From positions 5,167,572-5,231,571 of the forward strand of contig CM025849.1 in NCBI GenBank assembly GCA_003952965.2: a stretch of 64,000 bases of DNA. Direction: 5' to 3'. The stretch comes from Morella rubra. Its lineage: Eukaryota; Streptophyta; Magnoliopsida; Fagales; Myricaceae. The position numbers and the translations under genes are program-made. The notes below the pieces were generated by a model. It made no database searches. It was not told the origin of the DNA and saw only the letters and a list, made by a program, of their open reading frames with translations. Positions 22,958 to 35,906 of the stretch are shown here, in pieces. The first letter of the stretch is position 1. Every line of letters begins with the position of its first letter.

Positions 22958-23134
22958 GTACGTAGGACGCCAGAGGAGTTTTTAACCTTTTCATTTTCCC
23001 CCCTGATTTTTGGAGTGAAAAAAGATGGGTGACTTTTTTGGAGTGCAAGTTGGTCGTCCATAACTTTCATCTTCAGGAACCATCGACCCAAAAGTGTGTA
23101 GATAGTGCGCATAAATCGTTCAGAATTACAGATA

Positions 23135-23335
23135 CTCAACTGGCCACTCTGGGTTGTATCAATGGTTAGCGTGAATCAAGGGTTGTGTAAATGAGACTCA
23201 CAGTTTTGGTTCGATTCCTCTTAAAGATAAAATCGATGACTTCAGTATTCTCTTAACTTATCTATACGTTAAGTGGACTCATTCGGTGGACTTATCTCAT
23301 ATATAGTTCTCCTTGTTATCCAAAAGAAAAATAAA
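23135..23335 (+). mobile_element. Possible tRNA-derived SINE fragment
   Basis: A region with an A-box-like TGGTTAGCGTG near 23164 and a good B-box GGTTCGATTCC near 23209, spaced roughly as in tRNA-derived SINEs, followed by non-tRNA sequence. No clear target duplication or terminal run was identified, so this is tentative. Confidence 0.35.
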
Positions 23336-23474
23336 TAAAGAAGCTATATGCTCAAGATAAGATATGTAGGTAAGTCGATGATTTCGAATCAGCGTCAGCT
23401 CAAGATATGTAGGTAAGCCGATAATTTCGGATTTTCAATTATGTGCGACAATATCTTTGGTGAATTTGAAAAGA

Positions 23475-24195
23475 CAGGCGGGGCCGGGGCCGGGTCCCCC
23501 AAAAATTTTAAAACCCTCTCCTCCTTTACTCCTCTTTATGCAATCTTTGCAAAAAGTAAGATTTGGCCCCGCCAGAAATTCTAAAACCTTCCCTTTAGTC
23601 ACTATATATATAAAGTTTTTATAAAAATTAATATTTAGCCCCTCAAATATTTGAAATTTCATGTTTGTTAAATTTCAAGATTTTTGTTGGAATCTTATAA
23701 ATTTATAATTCCTTACATATTCGAAGGTTTTAGACAATTTTTTTTATTTATTGTGACAATATACTTAACAATAAAAACTTATAATGTGTGATTTATTTTT
23801 ATTTTTTTGAGCCCTTCAAACACTGATCACTTGTTTAGTTGTTTTCATCCATGTTCTTTCTATTTTCTACCAATGTAATTTTTTTTTTCTGAGATTCTAC
23901 CAATGAACTTAAAGAGAACATTAAATGTTATAAATTTTGGATTTTAAGAAAAAAAAATTATTATTTATAATTCATTATCTTCGTTGATGTAACTTTAACG
24001 AAAGTACTTCGCACATAACCCTAAGTCAATAACTTAATAACAACATTATTATGTCTTAAATTAAAAATATTACTTTATGATAAATGTTTTTATACTATAC
24101 ATTTTGTTAAATAAAATAAAAAAATAAAAAAAATATTAAATCATCATTATATAAAATTCGGTCAAATATCAATTTCTGGCTCCGTCGTCACTGCT
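23475..24195. mobile_element. Degenerate DNA element of the CAGTGGCGGA family
   Basis: The right end, read on the minus strand, is CAGTGACGACGGAGCCAGAA. The left side begins with a GGCGGGGCCGGGGCC stretch that fits a diverged mate of that terminus. The interior is AT-rich without a transposase. It resembles the element at 54206-55083. Boundaries are approximate. Confidence 0.4.
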
Positions 24196-25769
24196 TAAGG
24201 AGAAATCTCATTTTCATAGCAAAGATAACAAGAAGATGAAAAAAAAGGAATTGATTGGTATTTCATGCGATGATATCATTTCCATAATTTAGAGTATCCT
24301 TTTTCTACGTTGTAATTGGGAACTAGGATGCCTACGTACATGTCAATGCTGATTGAAGGAGTGTTGAATTCTTGCAACATCTATCCATTTAGTAGGGTGG
24401 GTTCCATAACGGATACGATACTCTAATTATCATCACCCTAAGACGTAGATGGGGGCTTAACACGTGGTTCTTTCCGCTTACCATTTCGTAGTACAAAACT
24501 AAAAGATATAACAATTTAACAAGAGCATTTTAAGTGACTTGGCCATCAAATTAGCTTGGCGGGTGGAAATATCACATCAACAGTAGAAAAATCCCAGAAT
24601 CAAATATACCAGCTAGCCATGCTCACATTTAAGAGGCTAAATTGGCAGCAAATATATTCCAGAGAGAAATAAAGCATATCTACCAGCTTTCATGATCAAT
24701 TCTTTGAGGAGAACAAAGCAATACTATTCTTGTATGCCCTCTGGAATTCTCCTCGACAAGTGGATAAAAAGGAGACAGCTAATAAATGATTTTGTCATTT
24801 GTGTGGCAGGCATAAAACCATGGCACCCAAAATATACCCATTGTGCATGCATCTTCTCTCTTCCCAAACGGAAACGAAGAAAAGTTCTTAAGTCGTATAT
24901 AATTTATCTTCTTTAGACAGTAATAGCCAATCGGTACATGTTTTTATCTCAATTTGTACACATATTTATGAGGTTCACTAAGAATTTCGTGTTTATGAAA
25001 ATATTCTTTGAAAACATATGGCACGCGATACGTTTTACCGCTCTTGATTTTGTCCTTTTGCAGTATAACAAGGATAAAGAAAGCTACAGAGACAGAATTC
25101 TCTTATGTTAAATGATATTTATTAGAAAAGGTAATAGATTATTCAACGACATGACAGCATGCAGGTAGCTGGTTCATCTTCTATCGTTAAACTGTGTATA
25201 TATATATATAAACCTTATCCCACTCATCTATTTTTCAGATTCACCCTTGAGTTTTACAAATAGAAGTTGAATTCAACGATATTACAGTCGAAGACTACAT
25301 ACATGGAGGGGAATTGATAAAAAGTCAATAGAAAAAAAAGGTCATCATGAGGAGGAAAGACGAACAACTCCAAGCAGCTGGTGAGCCATTCCGAAGCCGC
25401 AAATGGTCAGTAAAAAAGGTTCAATCAATACCACAGCACAGTCCACGCGTCTTTTAAACGATAGCTGAGTGGGATTGTAGTCCTAGTATGATGTCTCGCC
25501 AGGGGTCACCTCCTATTAGATGTTTTTGTTTTAGTACGTATGATCAGAGTCCCTAATCCCCTCCACGGAAGACAATGAGAGTGTACGTTTGTGGGCGTGT
25601 GGGTATGTGGGCCTGCAGGCTGTATTTTCCTTTTTGCCACAACATAGCTAGCAAGATTAATGTGTATATGTACCTGTGTTTACGTGACGAAAGGGTGATG
25701 AATCAAGCGGTAGACTCGGATCCTGTCTCCCGAGAAAAAGCTCGTCTTTCTGCAGAGAGCTACTCTACC
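24196..25769. other. Upstream region of the trihelix gene, no gene seen
   Basis: AT-rich intergenic DNA with a (TA)n run near 25197-25210. The last ~700 bp before the ATG at 25806 are likely promoter and 5' UTR. Confidence 0.4.
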
Positions 25770-25793
25770 CCTCTCTCTCTCTCTCTCTCTCTC
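25770..25793 (+). promoter_or_regulatory. (CT)n tract just upstream of the trihelix start codon
   Basis: An uninterrupted CT repeat ends about a dozen bases before the ATG at 25806. Such tracts are common in plant 5' UTRs and can bind GAGA-type BPC factors; that role is inference here. It could also vary in length between individuals. Confidence 0.6.
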
Positions 25794-25805
25794 AAACTAA
25801 GAGAG

Positions 25806-28266
25806 ATGGGTGAGCAGTACGGCCTGCCAGATTTCCGGCAGTTCATGGCTGGAACAACTCAATTCCCGGCCATCGCACAACCTACTGAACCATTCTTTCG
25901 TCAAAGGAATGTGGCACCTCCTTTCCACTACGAGCCCATTGTGGTTGGTGAGGTTTTGCCTCGTGGGCTGGTTGGGTATGGTCATGCTTCCACTCCCACG
26001 GCTACGACGGCCACTACAACCAGTTCAGCTGCTGCACTCTGTGGTACAGTGCAGATGGAAAGTGGATGGATGGGATTTGATGGTGGTGGAAGTGCTAGAT
26101 GGCCAAGGCAAGAAACTCTCAGCCTACTTGAGATCAGATCTCGTCTTGATTCCAAGTTCAAAGAGACTAATCAGAAAGGGCCATTGTGGGATGAAGTCTC
26201 TAGGTATTTTTCAATAAACTGAACCCTAACTCGTCCGTTAATCCCCCAGTTTTGGTTTATGTATCACTTTAAAACTAGGTGATGCTTGATTAGAAAACCC
26301 TATTTGCTTTTATAGTGAAAGACTGTTTTTCGTCTTTATCCTTCAGTTCATTCGCTATTCTCTGCAAAAAAAGGTGACATGCTTTTGAACGAATTAATGG
26401 TATACGAGGCCATAGGTTAGTGCCTGAAAATGACACGCCATTGAAGTTGACTGAGAGACTCGGTCACTCAGGTCTTCTTTTTCTCTGATGTTTCCTGTTT
26501 TTGTCCAAGAAATTTCGCTGACTCGTTCGAATGCTTCAGTGCGATTATCCTGGTTTTGTGTTATGATATGCACTAGTCCAGAAATTTCTTTCACTCCCTC
26601 TCCCTTTCTCGGTGAAATCCATTTTCCCTTTTTGTATAGTTCAGGAACCTCTTTCGTCAATTAGGGCAATGGAATCTGGTTTACCTAGCTAGAAAAAGTA
26701 GTATTCCATTAAGATTTAGAGAAATGCCTTCAGTAATTTAATGCAGCTCAAAGGTCAAAGGTCAAAGAGGAAACATTCGCAAACCGACTAAGCTTAATAA
26801 GATACCGGTTAGTCTTCCAAGGAGTTTTATGCATGGAACCTTAATTCTTAAATAAGTGTTACATGGTCATCATGTTTGAAGTTCCTTAGAGGCTAGCTAA
26901 GGAACGTCTAAAAGCTAAGCTTCTGGCTAGAATTAGTCTTTTCTTGCTAGAATTAATCATTACCATCATATGTTAAAATTTCCCCCCTATGCGTTGCATT
27001 TTGTCTTGATTCAGGCTAATGGCGGAGGAACATGGATACCAGAGGAGTGGGAAGAAATGTAAAGAGAAATTTGAGAACCTGTACAAGTACTATAAGAAAA
27101 CCAAAGAAGGTAAAGCTGGAAGGCAAGGTGGGAAGCACTATAGGTTCTTTCGGCAACTAGAAGCAATATATGGAGAAGCAAGCAATCATGCCTCAGTTTC
27201 AGATACCCATGATATTCTTTCTAGAAACAGCCTTCCTTATCAGACTCCAAATGATTTAATTAAGCAAGAAAATCAAGAAGTTCTTCAGAACCCAAGGCTA
27301 TGTGAGAGCCTTAGTTTCTCTAACTCATCTGAATTGGAGACTTCGTCCTCAGAAAACAACGATGATCTTTCCGCTATTGCCTTCATGATGAATCGATCGA
27401 AGGAGAAACAGAAGGGGATCGATGAGAGAAAAAGTTTCACAAGGGCTAAGAAGAGCTGGAAAGCAAAGATTGAGGAATTTTTGGACTCGCAAATGAGGAA
27501 GATCATGGATACACAAGAGGCTTGGATGGATATGATGTTGAAGACTATTGAACATAGGGCGCAGGAGAGTCTGTCTAAAGAGGAAGAATGGAGAAAACAA
27601 GAGGCAGCCCGGTTTGATCAGGAAGTACATGAACTCTGGACAAAAGAGAGAGCCTGGGTTGAAGCTCGAGATACAGCATTAATGGATGCTTTAAAAAAAA
27701 TGGTAGGGAGAGGCCAAGAATTATGGCCATCTTCCCAGCCAATGTCTGTTGAAAGTCAAAGCCACCAGGAAAAGCAGTATGAAGATGGGAACGGAATACC
27801 CTATGAAACTCTTAACAATGACAGATGGACAGAACTGGAGGTTTCGAGTTTGATACAACTGAGAACCAGCTTGGAACCGCGATTCCAAGACAGTGGGTAT
27901 TTGGAGGAAAGTCTTTGGGAGGAGATAGCTGCAAAAATGGGTTCTTTGGGTTATGACCGAAGTTCGGTCGACTATAAAGAAGAATGGGAAAATATAAGCG
28001 TCTCTTACAACAAGAATATGGAGTACTATAATAAGAAGCAAAGAGCGGATTTGGATGTGAGAGCCAGCGGTTATTTTCAGCAACTTCTATCCCCTCTTGG
28101 CCACGAGATCCGTAACCAAAGGTCTGGGAGCATGGGACTTCATCTGATGAATGATCAGGGTCTTCCACCTTCAAGTTCAAACTTAGGGGCCCCGGTTCAT
28201 CGTCACCGGGGCTTGCGCAGTGAGGGAGAAAACTTGTGGGACAAATATGGTGCGAGGCTCAATTAG
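25806..28266 (+). CDS. PTL: Double-trihelix transcription factor, PETAL LOSS-like
   Basis: Two exons, 25806-26203 and 27015-28266, joined in phase 2 through an AG/GTATTT donor and TCAG acceptor, give 549 residues. The start is the ATG after the CT tract, followed by MGEQYGLPDFRQFM, as at the N terminus of Arabidopsis PTL. The first trihelix, residues ~97-185, has RWPRQETLSLLEIRSRLD, PLWDEVSR, HGYQRSGKKC and KFENLYKYYKKTKEG. A central coiled region (SWKAKIEEFLDSQM, EEEWRKQEAARFD) follows, then a second trihelix from residue ~403 (RWTELEVSSLIQLR, LWEEIAAKMGSLGYDRS). The protein ends LWDKYGARLN, again PTL-like. Trihelix factors bind GT elements; PTL limits growth between sepals and controls petal development in Arabidopsis. 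The second trihelix is more diverged. Nearly certain family; orthology to PTL rather than another GT-2 member is strongly suggested by both termini. Confidence 0.93.
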
Positions 28267-30543
28267 GGAAAAAAACCAGCAAGTTTACCTCAAGCAAGCA
28301 AGCAAGAAGTACTTCAGGTATTCTCAAATGTAACATCGATGTAACTTGCTCAGAGAAAGGTAAGATTTTGGCATTCTGTGATCGGTTGGAGGATAGGTTT
28401 GTTTTCCGTGTGTAAAAGTTTTCTGACTTGCGATGTGTATGTGCTGGTTACTCAATGCTCAATTGAAGTTTAGCGATTCTTTATCCCAAATATATATTGG
28501 AGATACCTTTCTCATTTCATTATATTAATTAGTTGAGGGGATCAGCTAATATGCTATAGAAGTTTTGAAAGGGTTTGCGTACCTTTGACCAATTTGATGT
28601 TTGTGTTTCTGCAGTCTTGCATGCTTTCTTCCCCTTCATGTTTTGTCTGCATTTTTTTCTGATTTTTTGGGCAAGAATTCTGGATTAACCTCTCCAATAA
28701 ATCTTCCTAGTTTAGATATGATGTCTGTAGGGATCTCCGTAGAAAAAGTTTTCTAGCACCTCAGAAACCTTAAAAGGAACATCAACACCACATGGTCTTC
28801 TAAATCCAATGTGAATACCTGAGATCAAGGGCTCCTTTAATTTTACATTCGGCTGGATGAGGGAGAAAACTTTTAGGAGAAAGATGATGCATGCAAGCTC
28901 AGAAAGGGAATGAACCACCAGTTTCGCTCAAAGAGTAACCTATGGTGGGATCTCTTTTCTTTACGTAAAACTCTGAGCAAGTCCTGATCCATGACGTCTT
29001 AGCTAGGGAAGGGGAATTTGTTTGTCTGTGCAAGAAAGCATACTGACTATGGATCGAACTGTATGTTGAGCATGCATAATGGTCCAACGGAAGCTACATT
29101 CGCCTGGCATCAAGATTAGTGCTTCGATTAAGGATGAGATCAAGGTTCCGCTGCTTCTAAGGTCTTCTTAATGATCAATAGTCATGGGTGTTATCTGAAA
29201 CCAAAATCAAGGCACAAAAAGCAAAACAAGAACCAAAAGGGTTGTAGGAGGCGTGTGGACTTGGGTCTGCTCTGGACGCCACCTTTGATCGAAGCCATTA
29301 AATTTGGAGTAATCTTTCACTGGCTTTCTCCTTGTTTCTTTATAGCAACAGCTTTGACAGTGACATTTTCCTAGTTATAGAAATTACGAACTATGAGATC
29401 CCGAATCGATTAGGCATGGCTAATCATAGAAAAAGAAAGAATCAATTTGTCCTGGTCCTAGTATGGCTAGATCTCAAACTGATCCTTAGGATTTGTTTCT
29501 TTTTGTACTACTTCCTCGGAAAATCATCCTTTGTATACTGGAGTAACCATTCTGTCAATTCAGATGGTCTGTTAATGAAATAAATTCTAAGTAACTAATA
29601 GAAACACGTCACCATCAATCGCAAGCAGTCGCGTGTCCCAAGTTACTCCAATTGCTAAGTTGGACCAGTGATTGTAAATTTAAAATCTACATCAAACTGT
29701 TTACGCCGCTTGGACCTAAAATGCCAGCTCATAATGCCTGCATGCTAAGGTCTTTTGCAAAGACAATGCATACTCAATGACTTTAAGGCATGTGCTTGCT
29801 TACAATTGTTAGTGATGTGTCATCGTGAACCACATAGGATTTATGCCGTTGAGGGAGCTAACTGAATTGACAGAATGACTATTTTATGACATAAAGGATT
29901 CCACAAGAACTAGTATAAGATGAAATAAATCTTAAGAACCAATTAAGATCCCATCATGTCCCACAAAGACTAGAAAACTAATGAAGTCTTAGTTTTTCCA
30001 CGTTGCTGGTGGAATCAATGCTTTTCAATGGGTACTGTTAGGGTCTTGTATGTTGCTCCAAATCTTTAAAATATAGTACTCCACGTCACGCAGACCTGAA
30101 CGTGTCTGATATTACTCGGTCGTGGATTGAGAAAGCTACTGGTTCAAGTCTTTGTGATAAAGAACTTGAAAGAGTTCATGCATAATGAACATGGGTGGGT
30201 TCGTCTGGCCGTTTTGGTGATTCGATGGATTAAAAAAACATTAGGAGTTACCCTGATTTTCTTGATTGACTATCTTAGTGCACCCACTAGAGGTAGTCCA
30301 ACCCGTCATAGTCTAATTACAAATAATTCCATAATTTGGGTTGGCTAAGTGAGCACGCGCGCAACTTCGAGTAAAGTGAACCTATTAATTGATGTGTTAT
30401 AATATGATGCAGACACCAGTACTGGCACACATGCGTAAAATGTGAATCATGGTAATACAAGGGAGGTTTGGCATATATATATTATTTATAAATCTTCCAT
30501 TAATATTTCGCCTTCAAGCAAGATAACAAGAGATAGTGTCTAT
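28267..30543. other. Trihelix 3' flank and intergenic, no gene seen
   Basis: No frame with recognisable motifs on either strand. Short frames at 28712-29087 (minus) and 29171-29583 (plus) lack any coding signature I trust. Confidence 0.45.
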
Positions 30544-30716
30544 GGGGGCGTTTGTTTACTGAAATTTTAGAGAATATTTCTAAAATTTTGGGAATCTTTT
30601 GAATGTTAAAGTTTATTGTGTTTTGTGAAAAATGTGAAGTTTATTAGGGTTTGTGAAATGTGTTTGGTGTGGTGGAAATTTTAGGCTCTCAAAAAATTAG
30701 ACAAACGAATGCCCCT
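30544..30716. mobile_element. MITE with GGGGCRTTYGTTT-type inverted ends
   Basis: Left end GGGGGCGTTTGTTTACTG and right end ACAAACGAATGCCCC form imperfect terminal inverted repeats around a 170-bp AT-rich interior. Flanking trinucleotides (CTA-like left, TTA right) hint at a PIF/Harbinger-type target but do not match perfectly. Confidence 0.6.
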
Positions 30717-30717
30717 T

Positions 30718-30788
30718 ATATATATATATATATATATGCCTGAGATGCAAGGACCATTGGTCCACAAACAGACAGATATATATAAATA

Positions 30789-30827
<39 letters not shown>
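30718..30827. repeat. (TA)n microsatellite and 37-base poly(A)
   Basis: A TA repeat at about 30718-30737 is followed by an uninterrupted run of 37 A at 30791-30827. No retroposed gene body precedes the A-run on the plus strand that I can recognise. Run length is likely unreliable. Confidence 0.9.
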
Positions 30828-30829
<2 letters not shown>

Positions 30830-33800
30830 AGAAGAGGGACTTATTTTTGGGTCGGGCACCAAGAGCCAGTAGCAAGTGTTTAGGGCTTGCCTGCTTGGCC
30901 TGAAATGAAAATCCTTCGCCCAAGGCCTCACCAAGCTAAACCTTCTTCGTATTGCCCATATTACGGGCCGGGTTCAAGGTTCACCAAAATTCGAAAGCCC
31001 AGTTAAAGAATGTGAGGATTCTATACATATGCATCGAACAGCATTAGCCGAAGCAGGAAATGGACGCCACGGGTCAAAAAAAAGACCAAAAGACCATTGA
31101 CTGGACTTCCTCTCTGTTACAGTAGTTAACGTACAAAGAGTCAGAAGAGTATAATAATGGAAAACGAGAAGCAGAAGCCAGTAGGGACTATTGAGACAGA
31201 GGAAAAGAGCTCGGCTCGAGGGCAGTGACGTGTGTTGGCTTGTAGTGATGAATTTTTCGAAGCGAGAATAGCCAGAGGGTGCACCAAATCGAAGCGGCCG
31301 GTTTTCTCCAGCAACTGGCAATCGAACAACACAGACCACCGTATAGTTCAAGAAAACACCATTTGGGTGATCTGTTTTAAAGCGTTCCATTTCATCAAGT
31401 TCTGATGAAGAAGGCCTAAAAGCCAAATATTACGTAAGGCAGCAGGTACTTTTAGTTAGGATATTTACAGAAAGTTCTCGTGTCGGTAATTAATAAATCA
31501 GCTGGTCATTCAGCTCCTTCGCCTTCCCCTCCCTTATGTCCTGTCCCAAGTACGAAAGGTACAATCCCCTCAACGGTGGAATGAATAGAGCTGTGGAAAT
31601 TAGGTAGCGATGCTTCAGGAAATGTACTTGTCTAACAATGATTTTGATTCTTCTAGAAATGGGGATATCTCCACTGTTTCTTACTAGCTAGTTATGACAA
31701 GCACGAGAACCTCCTTGTTAGCATCTGGCTATCTGTGGACAGAATGGGTACCACCTAGGTACATTTTTTGGAGCTTGGAGGCTGTACTAAATACCTATCT
31801 ATAAAGATGAAAACAAAAGGGTGTGTAAATGAAAAACCCAGTAACTAAAAGACACAGAGAAGTAGAAAGCCTAATAACACAGAATCTAGCAGCTGCTGCA
31901 TTTGTCAGCTATACCTACCTCTTGTTTGAACCTCATTAGAAAGGTATTGGTTTAGTTTTGATAGTGTAGTTCTTTGTCAAAATCTATTAATTCCTTTCGT
32001 CTCAAATTAGGAAAATTGATAAGTTAGTGATCTGTTTCATTGAAAACATAATACTTGTAAACTCCTCCGATCCATTTGACATTAATCAAGTCTTCTGTAA
32101 TGCCTGCCGAACGGTATCAGTTAAATTCAGCTTTTCTTGGTGACCGATCCGTCTACGTTACTAGGTAATAACCATGCATGCGTTGGCACTCTGCGCCACC
32201 CTTCAACTGCCTGAAAAATGCCACCAATTGGGTTGGATCAGTTGTGAGCTTGTTGGATGCTTTAAATTCACCACTTTTTTCTTGAATCTCTCTGGACTCG
32301 GCCTCATTTAAGACTACGATTTGACAACTTTAAGGTTCTACCTTGTCAAGCTCCATTGCCTCAATTAATGGAATCATGTTATGTCCAACTACTACAAACT
32401 TTAAGTCACTTTTAAGAGGAACCCAGTTAGTACCTGGGGTCAATTGTTTTCCGTGTTTATGGATTTTCCGTTGTAATTTAGTTGACAGAAAAATGAAATC
32501 AATAGAGCAACGCAATCTGGCTGATTTTATTTTCCAACCATTTCAATGCTCTACAAAGAGAAACGTCCAAGATATTAAAGCTACTGATTAGCTGCTGATC
32601 GTTTGGAACCCTGTACAGCTACAAACGTGTTTTAGGAATCACTTGTTTTCAGGAGCTTGATTCTAGCTCACCAGGATTACGCCAAAGCTTTTGTATAGCC
32701 TAACTATGTGCAGTAATTTTATTTACAGCAATCCTCTGTAACTATATTAAGGTCTCCTCTGTTAATGAAATAATCATCTAAGATTTCATACAATTATCAA
32801 ATCCTTGACAAGAAATGTCGAAAAAAAGAAGTTTGAGAAGTAAAGCAAGAACTCTTGTAGGAGCACCGCTCTGTAAACAGATGTGATCAAGCAACTACTT
32901 GGTGGGTCATTACTCAGACTATTTAAGTTGTGATCAAGCTATTTAAGTTGCTACCTTTCCTTCGCTCTGTCTCAGTTCGCTGGCAATCGTGCACGCGGAG
33001 CCCATTGTTGGACAAAATATCGCTCTCAAATCCTTCTCTGCTTTTCCCGTTCCTTCCCCGCTTTTTGTTTCATGTTCCGTACAGCAGGAGATTAATTTTC
33101 TTTTTAGGTAACTGAGGCAACTTCGCTAATTCGATTAGTTGGGTAGTAGCTAACGTTAATTGAATCGAAGAATGTTCCTGGTATAAGTTGACTTGAAATG
33201 TTGCAATTTTTTTTGTTTTCTTCTTCTGCAATGAGGAACACTATCTTACTAGTTATGACGCATAAGTCTACCCTTATAATCATTTGGTAGTCACGCCAGA
33301 GTTCCAATTTCTGTGTCCAAAAGATTTCCATTTAATGAAGTATGTTTGCCAGTCAACCAACTTTATACTCTCGTTTTCTACGCACATAATTCCTCGTTAC
33401 AAAATTCATGAATACTTTTACTAAGTCGTTAAATGTTCCTTCGCGGTGTCTTGGCATGCATGCAAGCAACTGATTTGAGCCCATCTTCAAGGGATAAAAT
33501 AATTCTTTTGCTATATGTCTTGGCATGCATTCTGTCTAGACGTAATTGTCCTAAATAAGTTCAAACGCTTGTTGAGGTCACTGTCCTTTTTCGCCATGCT
33601 CAGTGTGTTAATGAAGTCCACCCTTTAACTGGTGGAAGTTGAGGTGAGTGGGGAGTCAGTTTGACTGAGTGCACTGTAGACGTGACTCAGGTCAGATGAC
33701 TTAACAGGGCATCATTCAGGGAGAGAGAGAGAGAGAGAGAGCTTTTTCTCGGACAAGCAATGCTATATTCACACCAATCTACTTCAAGTATATTGATTTT

Positions 33801-34253
33801 CAAGGTCTAAAAGTCCCCCTCCAAATGAATCGCTAAAGAAGAAGTTACCCATAAGCCGCATGTTACAAGCTTATAAGTTCTTGCGTTCACATGCAGAAAA
33901 GGTTAGTAATAATTTTACGAGCTTTTGATTCATTTCCGTTGTTAGGCCCAAGACACAGAATAATTTCATTTCCCTTTCAACTCTCTTTTGTGCTTTTAAC
34001 GTTTTGAACTGTGAGCCATACTGACGTCATTGTCTCCACTTTTCAACTATGAATTTACTTGCAGTCTCATTTTCAAGGTGGTATCTAAGAAGTAGTTGCG
34101 TGGAATAAGTACATTTTACTGTATTATTATCCACAGATAATCCGTCTTCCGCCCACGGCTTCTTTTTGGTCAGTACAGTTTCCTAAGCTCCAGCATTTAA
34201 CAATTTGCACCCACCAAGTTCAGTGTGCTTTTATTGAACCCAACTGCAATTTC
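30828..34253. other. Intergenic, no confident gene; (GA)n at ~33720-33741
   Basis: A minus-strand frame at 30974-31426 is open but begins only at a non-ATG codon and has no known motif. A GA microsatellite lies at 33720-33741. The last few hundred bases are presumably the P450 promoter. Confidence 0.45.
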
Positions 34254-34361
34254 ATGCTCCTTCCATTTTTATACGATCATCCAACGCTACTTGTTTACTT
34301 CAATCCGTCCCTGCCTTTTCTCTCTGGTCTGCAATCTCTTATCTCTTCGCCCATCACAACA

Positions 34362-35906
34362 ATGGCTTCCCTGTCTTTATCTTTTGCTTCACTTTCTTCG
34401 AACTTCCACCCGTTCTTCACAGTCATAGCTCTTCTTGTTTCAGGCTTAATTTTTTTCCTCGCAAGAAAAACCAAATCAAAGGGACTCAACCTTCCGCCAG
34501 GTCCACCCGGATGGCCTGTAGTCGGAAACCTCTTCCAAGTTGCACGATCGGGGAAACCTTTCTTTCAATACGTAGACGACCTTCGGCAAGAGTACGGCTC
34601 GATCTTGACCTTGAAGATGGGGACCAGAACAATGATCATCCTAAGTGACGCAAAACTCGTCCACGAAGCACTCATCGAGAAGGGTCAGCTCTTTGCCACT
34701 CGGCCTCGTGAGAATCCTACCCGAAACATCTTTAGCAGTAACAAATTCACTGTCAATGCTGCGCTTTACGGGCCTGTTTGGCGGTCGCTGAGGCGGAACA
34801 TGGTGCAAAACATGCTTAGCTCAAGCAGGGTTAAGGAGTTCCGCCACGTAAGGGACACCGCGATGAACAAACTTATCAACAGGCTTCGCACCGAGGCCCA
34901 GGCAAATGATGGGGCTGTTTGGGTTTTAAAAAATGCTCGCTTCGCCGTGTTTTGCATCCTTTTGGCTATGTGTTTTGGCCTCGAAATGGACGAAGAGACG
35001 AACGAGAAAATGGATCAGGTAATGAAAACTGTTTTGATCACTCTGGACCCCAGAATCGACGATTACCTTCCGATTTTGAGCCCCTTTTTCTCAAAGCAAA
35101 GAAAGAGAGCTTTGGAGGTTCGAAAAGAGCAAGTTGAGTTCATCGTTCCTTTCATCGAGAAGCGTAGGAGGGCACTAAAAAACCCCGGATCCGATAAAAC
35201 TGCAACTTCTTTTTCATACCTCGACACCCTTTTCGACCTCAAGATCGAAGGGCGCAAATCATCACCGACAGATGCTGAATTAGTCACGCTTTGCTCGGAG
35301 TTCCTCAACGGCGGTACCGACACGACAGGCACTGCAATAGAATGGGGTATTGCCCAAATCATTGCGAACCCAGAAGTTCAAGAAAAGATATACGAGGAGA
35401 TTAAACGTACGGTGGGCGATCGAAAAGTGGACGAGAGGGACGTAGATCACATGCCTTACCTACAAGCAGTGGTAAAGGAATTGCTGCGGAAGCACCCACC
35501 AACATACTTTTCACTGACTCATGCAGTGACAGAGCCAACAACGTTGGCAGGGTACGACATACCAACAGATGTAAATGTTGAGATTTACTTGCCAGGCATT
35601 AGCGAAGACCCGAAACTGTGGACGAACCCCGAAAAGTTCGACCCGGACCGGTTCGTTTCGGGAAAAGAGGACGCGGATATAACTGGGGTAACTGGCGTGA
35701 AAATGATGCCGTTCGGGGTTGGGAGGAGGATTTGTCCTGGTTTGGGCATGGGCACTGTGCATATCCATCTTATGCTAGCGAGAATGGTGCAGGAATTTGA
35801 GTGGAGCGCTTACCCGCCCGGTCACAATTTGGATTTCACAGGGAAGTTGGAGTTCACTGTGGTGATGAAGGATACCCTCAGAGCTCTGATCAAACCCAGG
35901 GCTTAA
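34362..35906 (+). CDS. CYP77A: Cytochrome P450, CYP77A subfamily
   Basis: Intronless gene. I prefer the ATG at 34362 (context ACAATGGC), giving 514 residues, normal for the family; an earlier in-frame ATG at 34254 would add 36. An N-terminal anchor spans residues ~18-33, followed by basic residues and the hinge PPGPPGWP (45-52). The I-helix oxygen-binding motif is NGGTDTT (316-322), with Asn where most A-type P450s have Ala, as I recall for CYP77A. ExxR is ELLR (373-376), then FDPDRF, and the haem loop is PFGVGRRICPG with Cys458. The stretch DADITGVTGVKMMPFG is characteristic of CYP77A. Known CYP77A enzymes are ER membrane monooxygenases that hydroxylate or epoxidise fatty acids, including a cutin step. 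All catalytic residues are present. Subfamily sure, exact member not. Confidence 0.95.
   Translation: MASLSLSFASLSSNFHPFFTVIALLVSGLIFFLARKTKSKGLNLPPGPPGWPVVGNLFQVARSGKPFFQYVDDLRQEYGSILTLKMGTRTMIILSDAKLVHEALIEKGQLFATRPRENPTRNIFSSNKFTVNAALYGPVWRSLRRNMVQNMLSSSRVKEFRHVRDTAMNKLINRLRTEAQANDGAVWVLKNARFAVFCILLAMCFGLEMDEETNEKMDQVMKTVLITLDPRIDDYLPILSPFFSKQRKRALEVRKEQVEFIVPFIEKRRRALKNPGSDKTATSFSYLDTLFDLKIEGRKSSPTDAELVTLCSEFLNGGTDTTGTAIEWGIAQIIANPEVQEKIYEEIKRTVGDRKVDERDVDHMPYLQAVVKELLRKHPPTYFSLTHAVTEPTTLAGYDIPTDVNVEIYLPGISEDPKLWTNPEKFDPDRFVSGKEDADITGVTGVKMMPFGVGRRICPGLGMGTVHIHLMLARMVQEFEWSAYPPGHNLDFTGKLEFTVVMKDTLRALIKPRA

Noticed and set aside
23435..23662. Minus-strand frame with GGPGPGPA
   Set aside because: Comes from the GC-rich terminal part of a degenerate DNA element, not a gene.
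30791..30827. Poly(A) run as the tail of a processed pseudogene
   Set aside because: No recognisable cDNA body or target duplication next to it.
30974..31426. Minus-strand 150-codon frame
   Set aside because: Non-ATG start and no motif; flanking promoter or splice signals not seen.
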